A DNA stretch of 64,000 bases from contig JALSLW010000061.1 in NCBI GenBank assembly GCA_026988155.1, forward strand, positions 1-64,000, read 5' to 3'. The translations under genes and the position numbers were made by a program. The stretch comes from Methylomonas sp. GTDB taxonomy: Bacteria > Pseudomonadota > Gammaproteobacteria > Methylococcales > Methylomonadaceae. The notes under the pieces were generated by a model. The model made no database searches and was not told the origin of the DNA. It was given only the letters and a program-made list of their open reading frames with translations. Positions within the stretch are counted from its first letter, which is position 1, and the number at the start of each line of letters is the position of its first letter. This document shows positions 37,139 to 46,597 of this stretch, piece by piece.

Positions 37139-38478
37139 AAAAAATTATTTTTGTTTTTTTACTGTTTATCGGATATTTTCTGTTTGGAGCACAGCCAGCA
37201 GTTTCCGAACATCTTGATTTAGATCAATTGCTTCGAGAAGTAAAGCAAATGCAAGGCGTTGAAGCTAAAATCAACCGGGCAAGGGAATCTAAATTTTTAG
37301 CTGAAAAAAGCAAACAGCAGCAGCTGCTGCAATCTGCTCTTGCTTCACTTGCAAAACAAGAGCACTTAAGCACCCAGCTAAAAACTCAATTAGATAATAA
37401 TGAACAGGCACTGAGCCAGCTGGAAACAGAATTGAAAAACCGGAGCGGTGTACTCGGAGAATTATTTGGAGTTGCAAGACAGGCCGCGGGCGATTTAAAG
37501 GCAGACATTCGGCATTCCCTTGTTTCGGCGCAACTCCCAGGACGCGCTGAAAAGCTAAGTTCAATTTCTGACAGCAAAGCATTGCCCACGATAGAGCAGC
37601 TGGAAACACTGTGGTATACCCTACTGCAGGAGATGACTGAATCGGGAAAGGTAGTTTATTTTAATACAGAGGTTGAACAGGCAACAGGCAAACCGCAAGA
37701 TGCCAATGTGATCCGAATCGGAACCTTTAACACTTTGGCGAATGGCGAATATCTGCAATACTCTGCAGAAACAGGTCGGCTAACCCGCCTCGCACGACAG
37801 CCGGAAAGTAAATATTTAGCGCTTGCAAGCACCTTCTCTGAGACTAAATCTGGCACTGCACCGGTAGGCATAGACCCGACACGGGGGGTAATTCTTAGCA
37901 TGCTTATTCAGGCGCCTGATAGCATTGAACGAATCCAGCAAGGCGGTTTAATTGGCTATATTATTTTGTTTTTAGGGGCTATTGGCTTCATTTATGCCAT
38001 TGTTCGTCTAATAAGCCTAGCATCTACCGGGGCAAAAATGAGTGCGCAGATGCAGTCTGCAGATGCAAATGACAACAACCCTTTAGGGCGTGTTTTTATT
38101 GCTGCTGAGCAAGACCAATCTGCTGATGCCGATAATCTTGAGCTGATTTTAGATGAAGCGATCACTCGAGAGATTCCAGTATTAGAAAAAGGGCTTCCGA
38201 TGATTAAATTGCTGGCCGCAGTTGCGCCATTATTAGGCTTGCTGGGAACGGTAACGGGGATGATCGCAACTTTTCAGTCAATCAGCCTGTTTGGTACAGG
38301 CGACCCAAAATTAATGGCCAGCGGCATATCGCAGGCACTGGTTACCACGATGCTAGGTTTATGTGTTGCCATTCCATTATTGTTTTTGCATAGTTTGCTC
38401 GCTTCCAGAAGCCGTACTTTGATTCAGATTTTAGATGAGCAGACAGCCGGTCTAATTTCTAAACGTGTAGAGAAGTAA
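37135..38478 (+). CDS. TtpC-like MotA/TolQ/ExbB proton-channel family protein
   Basis: 447 residues. An N-terminal signal or anchor (IIFVFLLFIGYFLFG) and a periplasmic coiled-coil domain (about 25-250) precede three membrane helices (GLIGYIILFLGAIGFIYAIV, then APLLGLLGTVTGMIATFQS, then ALVTTMLGLCVAIPLLFL). The last two form the MotA/TolQ/ExbB core with the conserved LGLLGTVTGMI motif. This long form is known as TtpC in the Vibrio TonB2 system, where it is needed for iron-siderophore uptake with ExbB2/ExbD2/TonB2. The neighbours match that arrangement. Confidence 0.92.
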   Translation: MKKIIFVFLLFIGYFLFGAQPAVSEHLDLDQLLREVKQMQGVEAKINRARESKFLAEKSKQQQLLQSALASLAKQEHLSTQLKTQLDNNEQALSQLETELKNRSGVLGELFGVARQAAGDLKADIRHSLVSAQLPGRAEKLSSISDSKALPTIEQLETLWYTLLQEMTESGKVVYFNTEVEQATGKPQDANVIRIGTFNTLANGEYLQYSAETGRLTRLARQPESKYLALASTFSETKSGTAPVGIDPTRGVILSMLIQAPDSIERIQQGGLIGYIILFLGAIGFIYAIVRLISLASTGAKMSAQMQSADANDNNPLGRVFIAAEQDQSADADNLELILDEAITREIPVLEKGLPMIKLLAAVAPLLGLLGTVTGMIATFQSISLFGTGDPKLMASGISQALVTTMLGLCVAIPLLFLHSLLASRSRTLIQILDEQTAGLISKRVEK

Positions 38479-38487
38479 ACCAAGCTT

Positions 38488-39000
38488 ATGTCTTTATTTG
38501 ATTCTTTGCAGCAATTTTTAAATGCCGGCGGCGATGTGCTATGGATTATTCTTGGCGTTTCAATTTGTCTATGGAGCCTGATTGCAGAAAGGCTGATATA
38601 TTTTAAGCTTACTTTTCCAAAACTGCAGGAGCAGTGGCTTTCAGCTTGGGAAAAACGAATGGATAAAAACTCTCAGCAGGCTCTATCTATTCGGGAATGC
38701 ATTATCTCTGAAGCTAAAATCAGTATGCAGAAAACAGTTCCAATTATTAAAATGCTGGTTGCATTATGCCCTTTATTAGGCTTACTGGGCACGGTGACCG
38801 GCATGATTCATGTTTTTGATGTGATGGCTGTAACGGGATCAGGAAACGCTAGAGCAATGGCTTCCGGCGTGTCCCAGGCAACTATACCAACGATGGCCGG
38901 CATGGTTATTGCCATTGCCGGACTTTATTTCAGCAAACTGATTGAGCAGCGTGTAAGCGATGAAACGCATCATTTAACTGATTTATTGCAATATCATTGA
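38488..39000 (+). CDS. exbB: ExbB-like proton channel subunit
   Basis: 170 residues, MotA/TolQ/ExbB family, three membrane helices. The motif KMLVALCPLLGLLGTVTGMIHVFDVMA and the third helix TIPTMAGMVIAIAGLYFS are present. It is shorter than E. coli ExbB, as is usual in TonB2-type clusters. It forms the stator with ExbD for TonB energising. Confidence 0.93.
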   Translation: MSLFDSLQQFLNAGGDVLWIILGVSICLWSLIAERLIYFKLTFPKLQEQWLSAWEKRMDKNSQQALSIRECIISEAKISMQKTVPIIKMLVALCPLLGLLGTVTGMIHVFDVMAVTGSGNARAMASGVSQATIPTMAGMVIAIAGLYFSKLIEQRVSDETHHLTDLLQYH

Positions 39001-39049
39001 TATACACATACTAACAAATGGAAAATAGACCAACTCAGGAGAGATGACT

Positions 39050-39463
39050 ATGCGTCGCAGATCGAACCGTTCAAACAGCGAACAGACAGCAGATATTGAT
39101 ATGACCCCCATGCTGGACATCGTATTTATTATGCTGATTTTTTTTATTGTCACGACCTCTTTTGTGAAAGAATCAGGAATTGATGTCAACCGCCCTACTG
39201 CACAAACAGCAACAAGAAAAGAGCAGGGGAATATTATCGTAGCCATTAAACCCAATGGCGATGTCTGGATAGATAAAAGACTGGTTGATATACGTGCGGT
39301 CAGAGCCAATGTATCAAGACTGCATGCCGAACAGCCTTTAGGCTCTGTTGTTATCGCGGCAGATAAAGAAACTAAAGTCAAAGTGCTGACTCAGGTTATG
39401 GATCAAATCCGTTTAGCTGGGATTATGAATGCTTCCATCGCAACTGAAACAGAATCACAGTGA
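39050..39463 (+). CDS. exbD: ExbD-like stator subunit
   Basis: 137 residues. A basic N-terminus, then IDMTPMLDIVFIMLIFFIVTTSF with the conserved membrane Asp needed for proton flow (DxVF), and a periplasmic domain (VDIRAVRANVSRLHAEQP). The ATG at 39050 has AGGAG 8 nt upstream; an ATG 6 nt earlier is only 2 nt from it and is unlikely. Its TGA overlaps the tonB GTG start. Confidence 0.94.
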   Translation: MRRRSNRSNSEQTADIDMTPMLDIVFIMLIFFIVTTSFVKESGIDVNRPTAQTATRKEQGNIIVAIKPNGDVWIDKRLVDIRAVRANVSRLHAEQPLGSVVIAADKETKVKVLTQVMDQIRLAGIMNASIATETESQ

Positions 39464-40101
39464 AGACCTTATCCATTTCTGTTGCCTCTGGCATTTTCAT
39501 CTCTTTAGCTTTATTTTGGCTAATGCAAATGATGATTAGCAACAATCAGCAGGGCTTTAAAAAAACCAGCAATTTGCAAATGACTGAATTTGTGCGCCTT
39601 AAGCGGGAAACAAAACTTCAGCAAAAAGACAGAGCGATACCTGATGAGCCTCCGCCTGAGAAACGGCCGCCTCCACGGCCACAAATGCAGATGCAGCAGG
39701 TACATGTTACTCAAAATAATGTACCGCAGATGGATATGCCTAGCCTAGATATCCCATTACAAACCAGCCGCTTTAGCGGATCTGCCATTCAGGGCGTGCA
39801 AATAGGCGCTGGCAATAAAATGGGCATTAGCACAAATGTTATCCCTCTGGTACGTATTCGCGCCATATACCCCATGTATGCAAGCAACCGGCACATAGAA
39901 GGCTGGGTTAAGATTGAATTTACCATTACCAAGGAAGGCACGGTTAAAGACGCAACCGTTATTAATGCTCAGCCATCCAAAATATTTAACAGGGCGGCGC
40001 TTCGGGCAGTTAAACGCTGGAAATTTAAGCCTAAAATCATAGGCGGAGAAGCTTTTGAACAGCGAGCCATACAAGTATTACAATTTAAATTATCAAAATG
40101 A
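39460..40101 (+). CDS. tonB: TonB energy-transducing protein
   Basis: 213 residues. A single N-terminal anchor helix (GIFISLALFWLMQMMIS), a proline-rich segment (DEPPPEKRPPPRPQMQMQQ, about 65-83) and the TonB C-terminal domain (about 130-210: YPMYASNRHIEGWVKIEFTI … ALRAVKRWKFKP). It contacts TonB boxes of outer-membrane receptors. It starts with GTG, overlapping exbD by 4 bp (GTGA), and overlaps the TPR gene by ATGA, so the products are translationally coupled. Confidence 0.93.
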   Translation: MKTLSISVASGIFISLALFWLMQMMISNNQQGFKKTSNLQMTEFVRLKRETKLQQKDRAIPDEPPPEKRPPPRPQMQMQQVHVTQNNVPQMDMPSLDIPLQTSRFSGSAIQGVQIGAGNKMGISTNVIPLVRIRAIYPMYASNRHIEGWVKIEFTITKEGTVKDATVINAQPSKIFNRAALRAVKRWKFKPKIIGGEAFEQRAIQVLQFKLSK

Positions 40102-41306
40102 TACGTTTATTAGTCTTGATCATCTATTTTTTACTGCTATCTCCTGTCTATGCGGCAGATAAAGATAAAGCACCGGCCATTTCTCCCTGGCTATACAAAA
40201 AGCTGCAAAATACCGAAACACTAATTGCAAAGAAATCATATTCACAGGCCGAGCAAAAATTAAATTCTTTACTGGGGAAGGTTAAGGGCAAGGGCTACGA
40301 AAAAGCCATTGTCCTCCGCAGTCTGTCATCTATTTATGCATTAAAGGAACAGTATAAAAAAGCAGCCGACACCTTATCCAAAGTGATTGCACTTGCCGTA
40401 CTGCCAAAAAAACAGGAGCAGCAAGCTATTTTAAATCTTGGGCAGCTCTATATGGCTGCCGAACAATATTCTAAAGCCATTCGGGTTTTAGAGCCTTGGC
40501 TGGCTAAAAATCCAAATCCGGATGCACAGATTAATGCTCTAATTGCTAACGCCTACGCACAATTAAAAAGGTATCGCAAAGCACTGCCTTATATTAAAAG
40601 GGCAATTGCTAAAACCAAAAAACCAGCTGAATCCTGGTACCAATTAAATCTGGCACTTTATTATCAGCTAAACGATTATTCATCAGCGGCCAAATTATTG
40701 ACAAAACTGATTGCTGTTTATCCAGAAAAAAAACAGTATTGGGATCAACTGTCCTCAACTTATCAGCAGATAAAGCAATATAAAAAAGCTGTTTCCATTA
40801 AATACCTTGCCTATAAAAAGGGGTTTAATGGCACTGAAAAAGACATTCTGGAACTGGCCAGCTTATTTCTATATGTGCAGTCACCCTACAAGGCCGCAAC
40901 TTTATTGAAACAGGCGCTAGACCATAAAAAAATCAAACATACTTCAAAAAACTGGGAAACTTTGGCGCATGCCTGGACCATGGCCAAAGAGTTTGATCGT
41001 GCCATTAAAGCTTTGGAAATAGCTTCCAGTCTAAATGATAAAGGCAGTTTGTATCAGCAGCTGGGACAAATATATGTGGAACAGGAGCAATGGGATAAAG
41101 CAATCCAGTCCTTTAATAAGGCATTGAATAAAGGCGGTTTAAAAAATGCTGGCTCTACGCACCTTCTGCTTGGAATGAGCTATTTTGAAAAAAAAGACTG
41201 GAAGCGGGCAAGACAATCGTTCATAAAAGCCAGGCAGTACAGTAAAAACAGAAAGGCTGCCAATCAGTGGTTAAAATATCTTAGCGAACCCAAAGAAGGC
41301 GTTTGA
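40098..41306 (+). CDS. TPR-repeat periplasmic protein of the TonB cluster
   Basis: 402 residues with a signal peptide (MIRLLVLIIYFLLLSPVYA). About nine tetratricopeptide repeats follow, e.g. YKKAADTLSKVIALAVLPKK, YSKAIRVLEPWLAKNP and WDKAIQSFNKALNKG. TPR proteins close the TonB2-type operons of Vibrio and relatives and probably scaffold the complex. The C-terminal repeat (KDWKRARQSFIKARQYSKNR) is intact. Confidence 0.9.
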   Translation: MIRLLVLIIYFLLLSPVYAADKDKAPAISPWLYKKLQNTETLIAKKSYSQAEQKLNSLLGKVKGKGYEKAIVLRSLSSIYALKEQYKKAADTLSKVIALAVLPKKQEQQAILNLGQLYMAAEQYSKAIRVLEPWLAKNPNPDAQINALIANAYAQLKRYRKALPYIKRAIAKTKKPAESWYQLNLALYYQLNDYSSAAKLLTKLIAVYPEKKQYWDQLSSTYQQIKQYKKAVSIKYLAYKKGFNGTEKDILELASLFLYVQSPYKAATLLKQALDHKKIKHTSKNWETLAHAWTMAKEFDRAIKALEIASSLNDKGSLYQQLGQIYVEQEQWDKAIQSFNKALNKGGLKNAGSTHLLLGMSYFEKKDWKRARQSFIKARQYSKNRKAANQWLKYLSEPKEGV

Positions 41307-41330
41307 TTTTTTGTTCAGACACAGAATAAA

Positions 41331-41346
41331 GGCGTCAAAAGACGCC
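41331..41346. terminator. Bidirectional terminator hairpin
   Basis: GGCGTC-AAAA-GACGCC between convergent genes. On the minus strand it is followed by TTTATT, suiting the AP2 gene. Confidence 0.6.
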
Positions 41347-41356
41347 CGTTTATACT

Positions 41357-41872
41357 TTATGCTGCCACTGCATTTAACTCTGTATCTTCGTATACACGTA
41401 TTTTTTTCCAGCCCGTAAATTTTTGATCATCAAATTGCAAGTCGTGATCAATAGAGTGTTCATAGCAACTTCTAAATAACCTTGCAGTTCTGAAAGCATG
41501 CAACTCATCATCAGCTGTTACGGTTTCGACATTGCCTACTTGAAAAGTCTTATTTTTAGATTTTCTATCTTTCACCCAAAACACAGTGTAGCAAAGATAG
41601 CTTTTATCTTTTCTATGGTCATATTTTATAGTTCTGGAAACACCTGTTACGCCTGTAGTTGTTTTATTTTTAGGTGGCTTTAAAAAGCGTGTTCGGCTGC
41701 CTTTCAATACAACCAGCATTTGATCTCGCCAGGCAATTGCAGCCTGTAGAGATTTGCCTTTATTTCCCCATAGTTTATGAGAGAAATAACGGCTGCTTTC
41801 TTTTCCCCTTCTTACGATGCGGACCTGATAGCCAAAAGCATCAGGTTCTGTAATATGTTTGTTTTTTGCCAT
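41357..41872 (-). CDS. AP2-domain DNA-binding-like protein
   Basis: 171 residues from ATG 41872, which has GGAG 12 nt upstream. Two AP2-like segments: about 12-55 (AFGYQVRIVRRGKESSRYFS) and about 80-140, with GVTGVSRTIKYD and LCYTVFW followed by KTFQVGN. The pattern of Arg/Trp strands fits the AP2/ERF-type integrase-associated DNA-binding fold known in plants, phages and some bacteria. No integrase or nuclease domain accompanies it. Possibly a stand-alone regulator or a domesticated phage/homing-nuclease remnant. Confidence 0.7.
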   Translation of the reverse strand: MAKNKHITEPDAFGYQVRIVRRGKESSRYFSHKLWGNKGKSLQAAIAWRDQMLVVLKGSRTRFLKPPKNKTTTGVTGVSRTIKYDHRKDKSYLCYTVFWVKDRKSKNKTFQVGNVETVTADDELHAFRTARLFRSCYEHSIDHDLQFDDQKFTGWKKIRVYEDTELNAVAA

Positions 41873-41890
41873 TTTTAAATAATGCTCCAA

Positions 41891-42218
41891 ATATCTTTTT
41901 GTCTATTTTTTAAGGCGAGCCTTAATTCATCGCGAACAGCATTGCTATTCAAATGATTTGAAATAAGTCTAGCCTGTTTGCTAGATATAAATGTTAATCC
42001 GCTCGCAAAAGCAATAAAGAAAAAGATACATGCCTGTTGTTAATATAGTAAGCTAATGACTACAAATTATCTACAAAGTTTAAAAAAATATCAAGTCTTT
42101 TTATATTTATATTACGCAAATACCTAGTATTTTAGTGTAGAATATATGAAACCCACCTTGACGTGGTTTGTAAAAGATTTTAACATTTTGTTTTTTAAGA
42201 ATTATTTGGAGATAAGTG
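41891..42218. other. Intergenic region, promoter of the peroxiredoxin gene
   Basis: AT-rich, with TAGAAT at 42138-42143 as a plausible -10 (the -35 is unclear) and a short stem AAACCCAC / GTGGTTT near 42150-42171 in the leader. No gene. Confidence 0.4.
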
Positions 42219-42824
42219 ATGAGCGTATTAGTAGGCAAGCAAGCCCCTGATTTTACAGTTCCTGCTGTATTGGCTGACGGTGAAATTGTTGATTCTTTCA
42301 GTTTTTCTGATGCTACAAACGGAAAATATGCCGTTGTATTTTTCTACCCTTTAGATTTTACCTTTGTCTGTCCTAGCGAGCTGATCGCATTGGATCATCG
42401 TATGGACGAATTTAAGAAACGCGGTGTTGAAGTTATTGCAGTTTCAATTGACTCTCACTTTACCCATAATGCATGGCGTAACACTGCCATTAATGATGGG
42501 GGAATCGGTCAGGTTCGCTATACAATGGCGGCAGATATCAGCCACCAGATATGCAAAGATTATGATGTTGAAGCAGAAACACCTGCAGTAGCTTATCGAG
42601 GCAGCTTTTTAATTGATAAAAGCGGCATGGTTCGTCATCAAGTAGTCAATGACCTACCTTTAGGCCGGAATATTGACGAAATGCTTCGCATGGTAGATGC
42701 GCTTCAGTTCCATGAAGAGCATGGCGAAGTCTGTCCGGCAGGCTGGAACAAAGGTGATGCAGGAATGGATGCAAGCCCATCAGGCGTTGCTTCTTATTTG
42801 AATGATAATGCTGATAAACTGTAA
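42219..42824 (+). CDS. 2-Cys peroxiredoxin (AhpC/Prx1 type)
   Basis: 201 residues. It reduces H2O2 and organic peroxides using thiols. The peroxidatic Cys51 is in FYPLDFTFVCPSEL and the resolving Cys172 in GEVCPAGW. The conserved Arg region (AYRGSFLID) is present. Start ATG 42219 has GGAG 7 nt upstream; a GTG just before it is less likely. It is followed by a perfect terminator, so it is monocistronic. The reductant (AhpF or thioredoxin) is not adjacent. Confidence 0.95.
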   Translation: MSVLVGKQAPDFTVPAVLADGEIVDSFSFSDATNGKYAVVFFYPLDFTFVCPSELIALDHRMDEFKKRGVEVIAVSIDSHFTHNAWRNTAINDGGIGQVRYTMAADISHQICKDYDVEAETPAVAYRGSFLIDKSGMVRHQVVNDLPLGRNIDEMLRMVDALQFHEEHGEVCPAGWNKGDAGMDASPSGVASYLNDNADKL

Positions 42825-42875
42825 GCTACAGCTAAATTTTAGCGTTTCATCACTGTATTGATGAAGCGCTAAAGC

Positions 42876-42905
42876 AAAAAGCGGACTATTTTTAGTCCGC
42901 TTTTT
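42876..42905. terminator. Strong terminator after the peroxiredoxin gene
   Basis: 13-bp perfect stem AAAAAGCGGACTA / TAGTCCGCTTTTT with a 4-nt loop and more T. It is bidirectional, serving also the facing small-membrane-protein gene. Another hairpin (around 42840-42873) precedes it. Confidence 0.9.
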
Positions 42906-42914
42906 TTATGCCCA

Positions 42915-43154
42915 TCAACCCTTCGCTTTGTTTTTTGACGACGCCCTTGTCAATTGAAGATGGGTAAAATAAACAGCGGCACAGGCAATAAAGATTGAAA
43001 CAAAAGTTTCGCCAATAGCTAAAATGGCAAGAGAAAATCCTAAAATATAACCAATTAGCCCTACGATAGCCCACTTTACGCCATTTTCTTTGTTATTCTT
43101 TGCTGAATGATAAAAAAATAATACAGTGATAATAGCTGGCAATAAAATTATCAT
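42915..43154 (-). CDS. Small integral membrane protein, unknown
   Basis: 79 residues with an excellent ribosome site (GGGGGAGGAG just before ATG). Two to three hydrophobic helices: MIILLPAIITVLFFY, VGLIGYILGFSLAILAIG, FVSIFIACAAVYF. Short proteins of this layout with a YHSAKxNxxNxxKW-like link are widespread in gammaproteobacteria but unassigned. Confidence 0.75.
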   Translation of the reverse strand: MIILLPAIITVLFFYHSAKNNKENGVKWAIVGLIGYILGFSLAILAIGETFVSIFIACAAVYFTHLQLTRASSKNKAKG

Positions 43155-43298
43155 TGCTCCTCCCCCTTCTTTATTTTTGTGAAATGCATTGATTTACTCT
43201 TAAATCCAGTTAGAATCTAATTGCTAGAATTATTAACCAATGATTGAAATATTCATCATATCATCCCTCAGCATACTTTTTAATATAGTGAGATAAAA

Positions 43299-45434
43299 AT
43301 GGGTCGCATGCTTAAAATCATATTATCAATTGCAGCAATAATTATCGTGTTAATTATTGCAGCAGTGCTTATCTTGCCATTAGTTGTTGATCCGAATGAC
43401 TTTAAGCCAGAAATTCAGGCGGCCGTAAAAGATAATACGGGGCGGGACCTGCTTATAGAAGGTGATCTTCAGCTATCAGTATTCCCTTGGCTTGGCGTTT
43501 CTACGGGAAAGCTCACTTTGAGCAATGCCCCAGGCTTTTCTGATAAAGTGTTTGCTGAAATTTCTGAAAGCAATGTAAAGGTCAAACTGCTGCCTTTGCT
43601 GTCAAAAGAACTGGAAGTTAGTCGAGTTGTACTGAAGGGATTGGTTTTAAATTTAGCCAAGAACAAGCAGGGAATCAGCAATTGGGATGATTTGGCTAAT
43701 AAAGATAGTGCACCAGCCACCTCTGCAGATGCACCTGATAGCAAAAGCGTTTCTCCCTTGGCTGCGCTGGCAATTGGAGGCATATCCATTGAACAGGCCA
43801 AAGTCAGCTGGGATGATCAGCAGAAAGCTCAGCATATAGAAATAAATGACCTTAACTTTAAGACTGGCAAGCTGGCGTTTAATCAGAGTATTGATATTGA
43901 CTTATCTTTAACGATAGCGAATAAAGAGCCTGCACTAACTGAAGCTATTACTTTTTCTACCGACTTGGTAGTTAATAAGGCGTTAGATGTTTTTAAACTA
44001 AGCGCATTTGACCTTAAAAGCACAACAAAAGGCAAAGAAATACCTGGCGAGATGTTACAGGCAAACTTATTGGCTGAAATTGCCATTGACTTAACCAGGC
44101 AGACTTTAAATATAGCCGGACTTAAGCTTAATTCTGCCGGTTTAACTGTTTCAGCTGACATTAAGGGATCCAATATTAAGGATAACCCTATTTTTACTGG
44201 ACCTATTATCATTGCCGAGTTCAATCTTGCTCAGTTTATGAAAAAGCTGTCTATGCCTTTACCGACAATGAAGGATGCTAGTGCATTAAGTAGGGTATCA
44301 GCTGGCTTCATGCTACAGGCAACTGCTGATTCTGCCGACATTAAGAATTTAATCGTTAAGCTTGATGACACAGTAATTAAAGGTTTCGTCAGTATCAATG
44401 ATTTTGCAAAACCAGCGATCAATTTTAACCTTAATGCTGATGCTATTGATGCTGACCGCTACCTGGCACCTAAAAAAGCGGGGGAGAAGGCAAAAACTAT
44501 AGCCACACCGGCTAGCGCTGTGGCTGCCAGTGCGACTTTATTTCCAGTCGAAACTCTTAGAAAATTAAATGCCAAGGGGCAGGTAAGCATAGGCTCGCTA
44601 AAAATTAATCAGTTAAAGATGCAGGGATTGAGTTTAAAGTTAAATGCTAAAAATGGGGTGCTTAATACGCAGCAGGCCGTTAAGGAGCTATACCAAGGTG
44701 CGTATAATGGCAACGCCACAATTAATGTAAAAAACAGAACACCTAGTCTAGCTTTAAATGAAAGATTAACTAAAGTTAACCTTCAGCCGTTGCTTACTGA
44801 TATGTTAGGGGAAGCCCGAATAAGCGGCATAGTGAACGCTAGCGCTAAAATCCAGGGGCATGGCAATACTTCTGCTGCAATTAAGTCATCTCTAGGAGGT
44901 AAGCTTAATTTTAACTTTAATAATGGCGTTATCAGGGGATTTAATATCCAAAAAATAATTGATAGCAGTAAGGCACTTCTTAAAGGTACTCCGTTGCCGA
45001 CAGATAATAAAAATGATCAGACCGTCTTTTCTATAATAAGTGGCACTGCAAATATTTCTAATGGATTGATAAGAAATGATGACCTTTCCATGAAATCTTC
45101 TAAAGTACAGATCGATGGAAAAGGAACAGCAAACCTAAGAACTGATGAACTAGACTACCAGGTTAAGGCTCAGCTGTTAAAAACCGCAAAGTCTGAAACC
45201 GGAACAAAGAAAAAAAAGGGTGTTCCGATCATTATAAATATTGGCGGAACAATTGCAGAACCTTCATACCAGCTGGACATTGCAGCCATGCTATTAGAAC
45301 AAAACAAAGAAAAGCTTGATAAGCTACTTGGAAAGAATAAAGAAAAAATAAATAAAAAGGCAGATGAATTGCTAAAAAAGCTGGATGATAAAGTTGGGCC
45401 GGGGGTTGGTAATCTGATAAAAGGCTTTTTATAA
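43299..45434 (+). CDS. AsmA family protein
   Basis: 711 residues with an N-terminal anchor helix (IILSIAAIIIVLIIAAVLILPLVV). The AsmA start signature is visible (DPNDFKPEIQAAVKDNTGRDLLIEGDL, LGVSTGKLTLSNAPGF). A long repetitive beta-strand region follows, then the conserved C-terminal block (LNFNFNNGVIRGFNIQKIID). AsmA-type proteins bridge the inner and outer membranes and are implicated in lipid transport and outer-membrane assembly. Monocistronic, with a hairpin after it. Confidence 0.93.
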   Translation: MGRMLKIILSIAAIIIVLIIAAVLILPLVVDPNDFKPEIQAAVKDNTGRDLLIEGDLQLSVFPWLGVSTGKLTLSNAPGFSDKVFAEISESNVKVKLLPLLSKELEVSRVVLKGLVLNLAKNKQGISNWDDLANKDSAPATSADAPDSKSVSPLAALAIGGISIEQAKVSWDDQQKAQHIEINDLNFKTGKLAFNQSIDIDLSLTIANKEPALTEAITFSTDLVVNKALDVFKLSAFDLKSTTKGKEIPGEMLQANLLAEIAIDLTRQTLNIAGLKLNSAGLTVSADIKGSNIKDNPIFTGPIIIAEFNLAQFMKKLSMPLPTMKDASALSRVSAGFMLQATADSADIKNLIVKLDDTVIKGFVSINDFAKPAINFNLNADAIDADRYLAPKKAGEKAKTIATPASAVAASATLFPVETLRKLNAKGQVSIGSLKINQLKMQGLSLKLNAKNGVLNTQQAVKELYQGAYNGNATINVKNRTPSLALNERLTKVNLQPLLTDMLGEARISGIVNASAKIQGHGNTSAAIKSSLGGKLNFNFNNGVIRGFNIQKIIDSSKALLKGTPLPTDNKNDQTVFSIISGTANISNGLIRNDDLSMKSSKVQIDGKGTANLRTDELDYQVKAQLLKTAKSETGTKKKKGVPIIINIGGTIAEPSYQLDIAAMLLEQNKEKLDKLLGKNKEKINKKADELLKKLDDKVGPGVGNLIKGFL

Positions 45435-45467
45435 AGGCAGCCCCCCCTTGCAACAGCCCTTTTATTG

Positions 45468-45495
45468 CCCCTTGTGCTTGGATAGCCACAAGGGG
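45468..45495 (+). terminator. Hairpin after the asmA-like gene
   Basis: 9-bp perfect stem CCCCTTGTG / CACAAGGGG, 10-nt loop, without a T run. Confidence 0.5.
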
Positions 45496-45538
45496 ATGTC
45501 TCTACTATTTTTAAGATGCAGCATTCCCATTCATTAGC

Positions 45539-46585
45539 ATGCCTTCAATATCCCCTGAGACCTTTCAAGCAAATGTTCTTTCCTGGTTCGATTTAAATGG
45601 CAGAAAAAATTTGCCGTGGCAATCAGAGATTACGCCTTATCAAACATGGCTGTCTGAAATAATGCTGCAGCAAACTCAAGTAACCACGGTTATTCCTTAC
45701 TTTAACCGGTTTATTCATAGTTTTCCTAACATTGCTTCTTTAGCCGAAGCTCCGCTAGACTCAGTGTTACAGCATTGGGCAGGTCTAGGCTATTATGCCC
45801 GCGCCAGAAATTTACATAAGACCGCTATATGCATCAGCCAGAATGCTGGAATATTTCCTGATGATTTGGATGGGCTTATGGCACTTCCAGGTATTGGACG
45901 TTCAACTGCAGGCGCTATTTTAAGCATCGCCTTTCATAAAAGCCACCCCATTTTAGACGGCAATGTAAGGCGAGTACTGACTCGGTTTCATGCTATTTCT
46001 GGCTGGCCCGGAAATGCAAAAATCAGTCGTGAATTATGGAAAATCAGCACCCAATACACACCTATACATCGGTGTGCGGATTACACTCAGGCAATAATGG
46101 ATTTAGGTGCTACTTTATGCACTCGCAGCAAACCTCGTTGTGAAGAATGCCCGATAAGCTCGGCCTGTATTGCAAAGATAGAAGGTAAAGTTAAGCTATA
46201 CCCCACACCTAAACCTGCAAAGGCATTGCCCGTTAAAAAAGTGTTTTTTTTAATGCTTAAAAATGAACAGGACCAGGTTTTGTTAGAAAAAAGACCTCCG
46301 ACTGGGATTTGGGGTGGACTATGGAGTCTGCCAGAATTTGAGTCGCTTTCAGCAGTCCAGTCTTATTGTGAGCAGAGGAATATAACAATAAAGTCAGAAA
46401 AGCAGTTAATTAGGTTGCGCCATACTTTTTCACATTATCATTTAGACTACACACCCTTTGAGGTAAAAATAGAAAACCCTATAAATAATGTGATGGAAGC
46501 AAATCGGTCAGTCTGGTATAAAACTGAACAGATTGATTCTTTGGGGCTGCCAGCTCCGATTAAAAAACTTTTACAAAACCAATAA
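45539..46585 (+). CDS. mutY: A/G-specific adenine glycosylase
   Basis: 348 residues. It removes adenine mispaired with 8-oxoG. The N-terminal HhH-GPD domain contains the active-site Glu (WLSEIMLQQTQV) and LPGIGRSTAGAIL…LDGNVRRVLTRF with the catalytic Asp. The [4Fe-4S] loop C-x6-C-x2-C-x5-C is complete (CTRSKPRCEECPISSAC). The C-terminal NUDIX-like domain recognises 8-oxoG. It is followed 12 bp later by yggX, as in E. coli. Confidence 0.97.
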   Translation: MPSISPETFQANVLSWFDLNGRKNLPWQSEITPYQTWLSEIMLQQTQVTTVIPYFNRFIHSFPNIASLAEAPLDSVLQHWAGLGYYARARNLHKTAICISQNAGIFPDDLDGLMALPGIGRSTAGAILSIAFHKSHPILDGNVRRVLTRFHAISGWPGNAKISRELWKISTQYTPIHRCADYTQAIMDLGATLCTRSKPRCEECPISSACIAKIEGKVKLYPTPKPAKALPVKKVFFLMLKNEQDQVLLEKRPPTGIWGGLWSLPEFESLSAVQSYCEQRNITIKSEKQLIRLRHTFSHYHLDYTPFEVKIENPINNVMEANRSVWYKTEQIDSLGLPAPIKKLLQNQ

Positions 46586-46597
46586 ATAGAGGGTGTT

